DNA of 5,797 bases from Flavobacteriaceae bacterium (lineage in GTDB: Bacteria > Bacteroidota > Bacteroidia > Flavobacteriales > Flavobacteriaceae): assembly GCA_019752245.1 (NCBI GenBank), contig JAIEMH010000193.1, positions 1 to 5,797 of the forward strand, given 5' to 3'. Under the pieces are notes generated by a model. That model was not told where the DNA came from. It was given only the letters and a program-made list of their open reading frames with translations, and did no database searches. Of the stretch, positions 1-5,797 are shown piece by piece. The translations under genes and the position numbers were made by a program. Position 1 is the first letter of the stretch. Every line of letters begins with the position of its first letter.

Positions 1-2
1 GT

Positions 3-101
3 TTGTTATCTTGCTCTATCCATTCTAGGAAATATGATGTACAGGTAATTAGCAGACCTGATGAGGTCATTTCGGGGCAGAGTAATTTCACCAAGAATTC
101 G
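3..101 (+). other. Unresolved open frame at left edge, possible upstream part of the same gene in another frame or a foreign/chimeric segment
   Basis: Frame 3 is open from the window edge for 33 codons and ends in tandem TAA TAA at 102-107. The large downstream gene reads in frame 2, which is blocked by TAA at 83-85 and opens at 86. If both belong to one gene, the frame change falls between 86 and 101. The peptide contains YDVQVISRPDEVISG, which could be a beta-strand segment, but I recognise no family. Fifteen of 33 third positions are G or C, against 7 of 33 in the first 33 codons after 158, so this stretch does not look like its neighbour. It may be a frameshifted gene portion, non-coding DNA, or sequence from another source joined at the edge. 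Confidence 0.3.
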
Positions 102-3100
102 TAATAAATGCCAATAATATTTTCACAAAATCAAATACATTATGTAGTATTGGAGGAATGATGCTCTCAACAAATATTAGTGGAGCAACAAGTTATGTTT
201 GGGAAAAAGATGGAACGACACTTCCAATATTAACAACTCAAAACGTTAACATACTTGATTACGGAACTTATACGGTTACAATTACTAAAAACGGTTGTAA
301 ATCTAAAGCAACAATAATAATTCCAAAAGAAAACGTAACATTTACAGCTAATATTGCCGCAACAAGCAAAACCTATTGGCTATGTGCAGAAACCATTAAC
401 ACAAATTTAGTTGTGACTCCAATGCCGGCTGGCAGTTATTGTTACAGTTGGTTTCTTGGAGCAGCTACGGGAATGGGTAGCCTTGTTGGAACAAATTCTC
501 CAAATTACACAGCAACATCTTCAGGTTACTATTGGTGCGAAGTGAGCATTTGCAATACAGGTTGTAAAGTAATAACCAACCGAATTTCGATTGCCAAAGA
601 AGGTTGCATCGGAGGCAACGGCAGTGGTTGTACAATTAACAATTACACACCCGATTTTACAATAAATAACACTTGTAACCCATTCTTATTCTCAACAACC
701 AATGTCCCGTATAGTGGTGGATCTGCTTACTGGTATTTTGGCGACGGAGAGGAGTCGTCTGGAAATAACATAACTCATCAATACAAAGGCATTGGAACTT
801 ATAATGTATGTGCAAGGTATGGCAATGGAATATACTGCTATAAAGAAAAATGCCATACGGTTACGGTGAATATTGCTAACAATTTTTCAGCAAGTGTAAA
901 TTGCGATAAAGTTACTTTTACTAATCTTTGTCAAGTTCAAACTCCAACAACAATAACTTATAATTGGCAATTTATTGGAGGAAGTCCTAGTTCGAGCATT
1001 AATGCAAACCCACCAATTGTTAGTTACGCAAATGGAGGATTGCATACAGCAACTTTAGAAATAACTGGAAGCGATGGTTGCAAAATAAAATATGCAGTTG
1101 ATTTTACAACAACGGCAATTCCTATTTCTATTAATCTTCCTTCAGAAATTTGTGCAAAAACAAAATTGCTGTTTTCTGTTCCCGGAAGTGACCCAGATCT
1201 TAGTTTTCAATGGGATTTTGGAGATGGATTTATTTCTAATTTGCAAAATACAGATCATACTTATCCTACTGTTACTACCTATCCAAAAACTTATGTAGTA
1301 ACACTAACTGTTACTCATAAAAACGGATGTAGCACTTTTTTAACAAAAACAATTTCAATTATAGCTCCAATTACAGCTTCCATTGGTAGCGATAAAAAAA
1401 TGTGTCCTGGAGAAAAAGTCACCTTAAGTACAACAACAACTTTTACAACTTACCAATGGTACAAAAACGGAACAGCCATTTCTGGAGCAACTGCTGCAAC
1501 CTATCAAACTGATCAGGTTGGCAATTATTCTGTTCTTGTTGAAAATGGTACTGGTGGAGGATGCGTAACTTTATCAAATGTTATAAACGTTAGTTTTTAT
1601 TCATTACCAATAGCAAAAATCATTGCAAAAAAAATACAATGTACATCAAACTCACCAATTAATATTCAAAATTCCATATCCGAAGTTGGCGCTAATTATT
1701 CTTGGTCAGTAACAGGTCCATCAGCTCTAACTTTGGCTAATGTTTATAATCCAACTGCAACTGCAACGGTTCCCGGAGAATACAATTTTGAATTGACAGT
1801 AACAAGTAAAGATGGTTGTATAGCAAAAGATGTCATTTGTGTTACTTTGGTACAAAGTCCAACAATAAACATTACAGCCCCAATTGGGCAGTTGTGTGAA
1901 GGACATTCCTATACATTTTCAGCAACCGGAACATCAAATACCACTCCAAGTGATTACATCATAAAATGGAGTAATGGTGTCATTGGAAATACTATGACAA
2001 CAGGATTAGCTGGGTCTTATAGTGCTACTATTGCAAATGCTGCAGGTTGTACTGCATACAAATTTGCTGGAACTATTTCACCTATCCCTGATGTAAGTTT
2101 ATTCCCAAAAGGATGTCAAACTCTTTGCTGGACTGATACAGTAAATTTTCCTTTGCCAAGTCCTTCTTCAAGTGCTTACACAGTAACATGGTACGACGAT
2201 GACGGAACTGCTGTAGCAAATGTTGGTTCCGGTCAATCCTTAGCATTATCAACTTTACAACCTGGAATTCATCATTTACATGCTACCGTTTCGTTGGCTG
2301 GTGGATGTATTGCTACGACTGGAGTTTTAGACTTAAATATTAAAGATTGTACGCTTTTACCAGAATGTGATAATTGTAAAGATTTATTAACTACTACCAA
2401 AGCTGAAGCAGATTCGCATTTAACAAATACTACTACAGCTCAAATTAGTAGTGAAACCATAACATTCACCATATTAAAACCGGTAAAAGAAGTTAGAATT
2501 AGTTTGGCCGATTTAAAATACTCATGGAAAGATCCAGCTTGTGCTAATTGCAAAGTTCAAATGTTAGAACGAGGCTGTTTGTTTGCAGAAAGCACTAATC
2601 AACCTGTTGGAACCTTAAATCCAGCAAGTGCAACTGCTACAAATACTTTTTCTAATTCCACGAAAGAAAACTGTCAAGACGAATTAATTTGGAATGATGG
2701 AAAACCGCTACAACCTGGAACTTACACAATTCCGATTCAGCTTTCTTTACCAAAAAGCGCTAAAGAAAATTGTATATTAATTTTAGAAAAAGCATGCTTT
2801 CACCTAACATTAATTGATGAAGATTGTAAGCGTTGTGAAACAATATTTTGCAAAAAAGATGCCTATGAAAATCCGAATGAATGTGCTTGTAATGCAGGAA
2901 ATAATTGGACAAATTTATATTTAAAACCAAGAAAACCCGGAATTGCTAAACCTCAAAATCAAATTATTTGCAACACAACATTAATCGATATTGCATGGAA
3001 CGAACCTTACACATTATCTGGCGTTTATATGTGTAAAGGAAAATGCGCAGCAACCAAAAATGAAATAACGGTTTACAATCAAGTCAATCAAATTATTTAT

Positions 3101-4303
3101 ACTCATGTTGCAACTACATTATATGAAACAATAACTTTTCCTGAAAAAGGAATGTATTCTGTAACAATAACAGCAACTTGTGGAGATAAAAAATGTATTT
3201 GTTCATTTAGAATAAATGTTGACAAAGGTTTAGACGGCGATGGCATTCCAAATGGGGACGGTAACCCAACTGATACTGGTAATCCGAAAAATCCAGAAGA
3301 TCCAAAAAAACCTATAGCTGAAATTGTGAAGGAAATTTTGCCTCCAGATTTTAATGGTGGAGTATTAGTTTCTAAAAACGATGAAATTCTATTTGAAAAA
3401 TACTATAGCTTCAAGGATAATGTAACTAGTCATACTGCTTTTGACCTAGCGTCTGTGACAAAAACATTTACATCTATGGCAATTTTAAAACTCATGGAAA
3501 ATGGCAAATTAAATGTTGATGATGCGGTAGTAAAATACCTTCCAGATTTCACAATTCCAGAGATAACTATAAAAATGCTATTAAGTCACAAAAGTGGTTT
3601 AGAAGACTATTTAAAATTTATGGATGAATCGAGCTGGGATAAATCCAAAAACATGACTAATGCCGATTTGTATCAATTTATAATTAAAAACAAATCCAAA
3701 GTTCTCATAAATACTCCGGGAAAAACATTTGATTATTCCAATACAAATTATGCTTTACTAGCACTAATTATTGAAAAAATCACTGGTGAATCTTACAAAG
3801 AATATTTGTCAAAAACATTCTTTAAACCTTTACAAATGAACGATACTTATGTAATGGGATTAGACAATTATGCAGGAGCAACTAAATCCTATTACAAAAA
3901 CGGAAAAGTTTATTCCCTAAGATATTTAGATCTAATTTATGGTGATAAGAATGTTTATAGCACTGTTCAGGATTTGAAAAAATGGGATAAAGCTCTTCGT
4001 GGTGGTCAATTATTTAAAAAATCAACATTGGATTTAGCTTATGCTCCAACTAGCAAATTAACTCCATTTAGTAGTAATTATGGATTAGGATGGAAAAAAA
4101 TTGTTACTACAAAAGGAAACGAAATAATTTATCACACAGGTTGGTGGGCAGGAAACAGAAGCCTTTTAATTCGATTAGTAAAAGAAAACGTAATGATTGC
4201 TGTAGTAAGCAATAACAACTTTAGTAACATTTCAGACATTAGAAAACTATGTGACTTATTTGGCGATTATGAACAAAACAATAAAAAAATTGAAAACTTT
4301 TAA
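86..4303 (+). CDS. Large Ig-like/PKD-repeat surface protein with C-terminal beta-lactamase-family serine hydrolase (5' end missing)
   Basis: Residues are numbered from the Met at 158 (1381 aa to the TAA at 4301-4303). Residues 1-730 hold about nine beta-sandwich modules: Ig-like (to 55), Ig-like (57-148), PKD (163-238, YFGDG), PKD-like (246-318), PKD (321-402, WDFGDG), Ig-like (404-480, YQWYKNG), PKD-like (482-565), Ig-like (567-643) and another sandwich (644-730). A Cys-rich region (731-1022) and an acidic Pro linker follow, then a serine hydrolase with S1099-V-T-K1102, Y1193-S-N1195 and H1326-T-G1328. The modules suggest an extracellular stalk presenting an enzyme; the substrate is unknown (peptide, ester or cell-wall stem peptide are possible for this family). 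The ATG at 158 is a poor start: there is no signal peptide, and the frame is open back to 86, encoding the missing first strand of module 1. The true N-terminus lies upstream or is broken. No C-terminal type IX sorting domain is evident. It is probably co-transcribed with the gene at 4320. Confidence 0.88.
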   Translation, partial: FHQEFVINANNIFTKSNTLCSIGGMMLSTNISGATSYVWEKDGTTLPILTTQNVNILDYGTYTVTITKNGCKSKATIIIPKENVTFTANIAATSKTYWLCAETINTNLVVTPMPAGSYCYSWFLGAATGMGSLVGTNSPNYTATSSGYYWCEVSICNTGCKVITNRISIAKEGCIGGNGSGCTINNYTPDFTINNTCNPFLFSTTNVPYSGGSAYWYFGDGEESSGNNITHQYKGIGTYNVCARYGNGIYCYKEKCHTVTVNIANNFSASVNCDKVTFTNLCQVQTPTTITYNWQFIGGSPSSSINANPPIVSYANGGLHTATLEITGSDGCKIKYAVDFTTTAIPISINLPSEICAKTKLLFSVPGSDPDLSFQWDFGDGFISNLQNTDHTYPTVTTYPKTYVVTLTVTHKNGCSTFLTKTISIIAPITASIGSDKKMCPGEKVTLSTTTTFTTYQWYKNGTAISGATAATYQTDQVGNYSVLVENGTGGGCVTLSNVINVSFYSLPIAKIIAKKIQCTSNSPINIQNSISEVGANYSWSVTGPSALTLANVYNPTATATVPGEYNFELTVTSKDGCIAKDVICVTLVQSPTINITAPIGQLCEGHSYTFSATGTSNTTPSDYIIKWSNGVIGNTMTTGLAGSYSATIANAAGCTAYKFAGTISPIPDVSLFPKGCQTLCWTDTVNFPLPSPSSSAYTVTWYDDDGTAVANVGSGQSLALSTLQPGIHHLHATVSLAGGCIATTGVLDLNIKDCTLLPECDNCKDLLTTTKAEADSHLTNTTTAQISSETITFTILKPVKEVRISLADLKYSWKDPACANCKVQMLERGCLFAESTNQPVGTLNPASATATNTFSNSTKENCQDELIWNDGKPLQPGTYTIPIQLSLPKSAKENCILILEKACFHLTLIDEDCKRCETIFCKKDAYENPNECACNAGNNWTNLYLKPRKPGIAKPQNQIICNTTLIDIAWNEPYTLSGVYMCKGKCAATKNEITVYNQVNQIIYTHVATTLYETITFPEKGMYSVTITATCGDKKCICSFRINVDKGLDGDGIPNGDGNPTDTGNPKNPEDPKKPIAEIVKEILPPDFNGGVLVSKNDEILFEKYYSFKDNVTSHTAFDLASVTKTFTSMAILKLMENGKLNVDDAVVKYLPDFTIPEITIKMLLSHKSGLEDYLKFMDESSWDKSKNMTNADLYQFIIKNKSKVLINTPGKTFDYSNTNYALLALIIEKITGESYKEYLSKTFFKPLQMNDTYVMGLDNYAGATKSYYKNGKVYSLRYLDLIYGDKNVYSTVQDLKKWDKALRGGQLFKKSTLDLAYAPTSKLTPFSSNYGLGWKKIVTTKGNEIIYHTGWWAGNRSLLIRLVKENVMIAVVSNNNFSNISDIRKLCDLFGDYEQNNKKIENF
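158..2347 (+). other. Region encoding Ig-like/PKD module array with disulfide ladder
   Basis: This part encodes residues 1-730. Each module begins with a Cys near its first strand and ends with a Gly-Cys or similar turn before its last strand. Probable pairs and their separations are C76-C136 (60), C173-C232 (59), C249-C308 (59), C332-C391 (59), C416-C469 (53), C495-C554 (59), C580-C631 (51) and C653-C717 (64). C47 pairs with a Cys codon at 143-145, upstream of the ATG (51). The canonical PKD core WDFGDG is at 352-357 and a variant YFGDG at 193-197. Such arrays usually act as extracellular spacers or adhesive stalks. The disulfide pairing is inferred from spacing alone. Confidence 0.75.
2348..3223 (+). 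other. Region encoding Cys-rich module(s) of unknown family
   Basis: Residues 731-1022 carry 20 cysteines, including CxxC pairs at 737/740, 795/798 and 890/893 and CxC pairs at 909/911 and 1013/1015. Strand-like stretches alternate with Thr/Asn-rich loops, so at least two beta-sandwich modules are likely: about 745-890, and 915-1022 with the second ending in an Ig-like pattern GMYSVTITATCG. I do not recognise a named family. The cysteines could form structural disulfides or bind a metal; the extracellular setting favours disulfides. The region sits directly before the linker and enzyme domain. Confidence 0.55.
3227..3313 (+). other. Region encoding Asp/Gly/Pro-rich linker, possibly calcium-binding
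   Basis: Residues 1024-1052 contain GLDGDGIPNGDGNP followed by a Pro/Asn/Lys-rich stretch (KNPEDPKKP). The D-G-D-G-I-P-N core resembles the calcium loops of thrombospondin type 3 repeats common in Bacteroidota surface proteins, but only about one copy is present. It separates the stalk from the hydrolase. Calcium binding is inferred from the motif only. Confidence 0.5.
3314..4282 (+). other. Region encoding serine hydrolase domain (beta-lactamase family, class C / D-Ala-D-Ala carboxypeptidase type)
   Basis: Residues about 1053-1375 match the beta-lactamase-related serine hydrolase fold along its length. Motif 1 is S1099-V-T-K1102 in FDLASVTKTFTSMAIL, giving the nucleophile and general-base Lys. 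LLSHKSGLEDY (1141-1151) matches the family's LLTHTSGL signature. Motif 2 is Y1193-S-N1195 in FDYSNTNYALLALI. Motif 3 is H1326-T-G1328 in YHTGWW, the HTG variant of KTG. NVYSTVQDLKKWDKAL (1265-1280) is typical of Bacteroidota members. With all three motifs intact the domain is probably active. Members include DD-peptidases, D-aminopeptidases, esterases and beta-lactamases, and the sequence does not decide between them. There is no in-frame start near the domain boundary, so the fusion to the stalk is genuine rather than two adjacent genes. Confidence 0.9.
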
Positions 4304-4319
4304 AACAAAACCTAACCAT
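4304..4319 (+). other. Short intergenic spacer between two probable operon genes
   Basis: Sixteen bases separate the TAA of the large gene from the ATG at 4320. The spacer is A/C-rich, with no hairpin and no Shine-Dalgarno-like purine run, as is normal for Bacteroidota. It is too short for a terminator plus promoter, so the downstream gene is probably translated from the same message. Confidence 0.7.
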
Positions 4320-4376
4320 ATGAAATCAAAACTAATTACACTATTAACTTTTTGTTGCATAAGTTTTGGATATGCA
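4320..4376 (+). other. Signal peptide coding segment of the barrel protein
   Basis: The first 19 codons give a positively charged N-region (Lys2, Lys4), a hydrophobic stretch LITLLTFCCISF and a GYA cleavage site before Gln20. This confirms both the start codon and Sec-dependent export to the envelope. It also contrasts with the ATG at 158, which is followed by no such segment. Confidence 0.85.
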
Positions 4377-5797
4377 CAAACTACAAATCCGCCAGTTGTT
4401 GTAACTGGAACTATGGGAACTTCCTATGAATACTACGGATTATCCACAAATCCAGTAGGATGGAATGGATACAACCCCAGAAAACCATGGAATCAAGTTC
4501 GGTTTAATTTTAAGCCTACGATAACAATTGGAGATTTTAAGTTGCCTTTCAATTTCAACTTTGCCACCAAACCGACAAATTTTCTTGGTCCGTACGCAGG
4601 AATTGGAGCACTAGGACATCAAAGCTTTTGGCAATTTGTAACCAATCCGTTAAATAATTTTTCATTGAATCCAAAGTACAAATGGGCTGAACTACAATTG
4701 GGAACGCAATACCTAAATTATAGTGAACTTTCTACTGGTGATGTTGGTGTATTTGGAGTTGGATTCGATTTAAGACCAAAAGGATATTTGATAAAATTCT
4801 TTACAGGAACATCACAACAAGGAATAAATTCTTCAATTTCTCCATCAGTAATTGGTGCCTACAAACGTACTAATTGGATGGCACAAATTGGTAAAGAAAA
4901 AGAAGGGAAATACAAATTTGCACTAAGTATGGCATCCGGTGATGATAAATTCTCAAGTGTTACAACTCCATTAGCAATTGCACCACAATCAGGAATTGTA
5001 GTTAGTGCTTTAACTCATTTGTTTTTTGAAAAAGGATATTATCTACAAGTTGAAGGTGCTCAAAGTTTAAATTCAACCAATACCACTTTGGGTGGAAGTC
5101 CAGCATCTGGAGTTGGTTCGTTTAAACCCTTTTTTACATCAGACGCATCTACGACTAAGGATTATGCAGGAACAGCAGCATTTGGAAAAAAATCTAAAAA
5201 CTTTGATATTGGTTTAAAATCTAAATATTTAGGTGCTGGTTTTTACACTTCAGGATATCCTTTTCAACAATCCGACAGGTTTGATGTTACCGTAAATACA
5301 CGTTTCAATGTTTGGAAAAATACATCTAATGGATTCAAAACTAATGTTGTTGCAAGTATTGGAGAACGAGTAAACAATATGAGTAATTCGTTAACAAAAG
5401 CCAATATGTTAATTGCAAATATTAACTGTTTTACACAATTTAATGACCATTGGAGTTTAAATGTAAGTTATAATAATTTCGGATTTCAAAGTACTGGATC
5501 GACAGCTTTTGGAGTTAAAAATGTTAGTAATGATTTTGGTTTGAGCCCAACATATACTTGGAGTAACACCAAAATGTCAAACTTATTGAGTTTAAATTAT
5601 AATTACAGTAAATATGACGAAAGAAATGTTGTATCAGGAGCAACAACTTCAAATAATACGCACACAGTATTTCTAACTTATGTTCCAACTTTCTTCAAAT
5701 ATACCATCGCACCAGATTTTAGTTTGTTATATTTTACTAATCAAATGCCCGGATTTAATATCAATTTAGCTACTTTTAGTGCTGGAGCAACTTCACC
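4320..5797 (+). CDS. Secreted, probable outer-membrane beta-barrel protein (3' end beyond window)
   Basis: The frame opens with ATG at 4320 and stays open for 492 complete codons to the right edge, so the C-terminus is missing. Residues 1-19 form a classic signal peptide: basic MKSK, a hydrophobic core, then FGYA before Q20, which fits signal peptidase I cleavage. There is no lipobox Cys. The mature part is rich in alternating hydrophobic/polar segments with many Tyr, Phe, Trp, Asn and Ser and short turns, for example RFNFKPTITIGDFKLPFNFN, the stretch 117-167 (KYKWAELQLGTQYLNY, then GVFGVGFDL) and SLNVSYNNFGF. This is the pattern of transmembrane beta-strands in the outer membrane. There is no TonB box or plug, and it is already longer than PorP/SprF-type proteins, so I assign neither name. 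The start follows the large gene by 16 bases, suggesting co-expression and perhaps a role in exporting or anchoring that protein. The function is unknown. Confidence 0.8.
   Translation, partial: MKSKLITLLTFCCISFGYAQTTNPPVVVTGTMGTSYEYYGLSTNPVGWNGYNPRKPWNQVRFNFKPTITIGDFKLPFNFNFATKPTNFLGPYAGIGALGHQSFWQFVTNPLNNFSLNPKYKWAELQLGTQYLNYSELSTGDVGVFGVGFDLRPKGYLIKFFTGTSQQGINSSISPSVIGAYKRTNWMAQIGKEKEGKYKFALSMASGDDKFSSVTTPLAIAPQSGIVVSALTHLFFEKGYYLQVEGAQSLNSTNTTLGGSPASGVGSFKPFFTSDASTTKDYAGTAAFGKKSKNFDIGLKSKYLGAGFYTSGYPFQQSDRFDVTVNTRFNVWKNTSNGFKTNVVASIGERVNNMSNSLTKANMLIANINCFTQFNDHWSLNVSYNNFGFQSTGSTAFGVKNVSNDFGLSPTYTWSNTKMSNLLSLNYNYSKYDERNVVSGATTSNNTHTVFLTYVPTFFKYTIAPDFSLLYFTNQMPGFNINLATFSAGATS

Noticed and set aside
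86..101. Programmed -1 ribosomal frameshifting joining frame 3 to frame 2.
   Set aside because: There is no slippery heptamer in the only permitted interval and no evident stem-loop just downstream.
152..157. GGAGGA directly before the ATG at 158, resembling a Shine-Dalgarno site.
   Set aside because: It abuts the ATG with no spacer, Bacteroidota rarely rely on Shine-Dalgarno pairing, and the six bases encode Gly-Gly inside the Ig-like domain.
1092..1298. A 68-codon open frame (ATG to stop) overlapping the large gene in another frame.
   Set aside because: It lies wholly inside the PKD-coding region, encodes a low-complexity Leu/Ile/Gln-rich peptide without a motif, and is explained as a shadow of the frame-2 gene.
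1430..1450. ACA-rich triplet run as a microsatellite.
   Set aside because: It is only a few units long, encodes a Thr run in a loop of an Ig-like module, and shows no wider repeat structure.
1626..1634. Poly-A run (also about 1395-1400 and 4094-4100) as a phase-variation tract.
   Set aside because: Runs of seven to eight A are expected from Lys codons in AT-rich DNA, and the frame is intact across them.
3314..4303. The hydrolase as a separate gene with its own start.
   Set aside because: There is no in-frame ATG before Met1108, which is already past the catalytic Ser1099, and the frame is continuous with the stalk.

Overview
The window looks like chromosomal DNA of a Bacteroidota bacterium, most likely a flavobacterium. 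It is AT-rich and prefers A or T at third codon positions. Coding starts lack a convincing Shine-Dalgarno site. One protein is built from Ig-like and PKD modules, and the other is a signal-peptide protein that looks like an outer-membrane barrel. All recognisable coding is on the + strand, and I see no RNA gene, CRISPR array, insertion sequence or terminator.

Positions 1-100 are unresolved. Frame 3 is open from the left edge to 101, but its codon use differs from the rest of the window. The large gene reads in frame 2 from about 86-101 onward. Positions 86-4303 encode a very large, cysteine-rich, multi-domain surface or secreted protein whose N-terminus is missing. The first in-frame ATG (158) lies inside an Ig-like domain, so it is probably not the true start. 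In order, the protein has about nine Ig-like/PKD modules (residues 1-730, counted from the Met at 158), a Cys-dense region (731-1022), a short Asp/Gly/Pro-rich linker (1024-1052) and a C-terminal serine beta-lactamase-fold hydrolase (about 1053-1375) with all three catalytic motifs.

Sixteen bases later a second gene begins at 4320 and runs off the right edge. It encodes a signal peptide followed by a protein with outer-membrane beta-barrel character. The tight spacing suggests one operon. A cautious reading is that a cell-surface hydrolase on a long disulfide-laddered stalk is made together with an outer-membrane protein that may anchor, export or cooperate with it; that partnership is inference. 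The most notable points are the stalk-hydrolase fusion without an evident type IX sorting domain, the exact 59-residue Cys-Cys spacing in four PKD-like modules, the Cys-dense region before the hydrolase, and the broken or chimeric 5' end.
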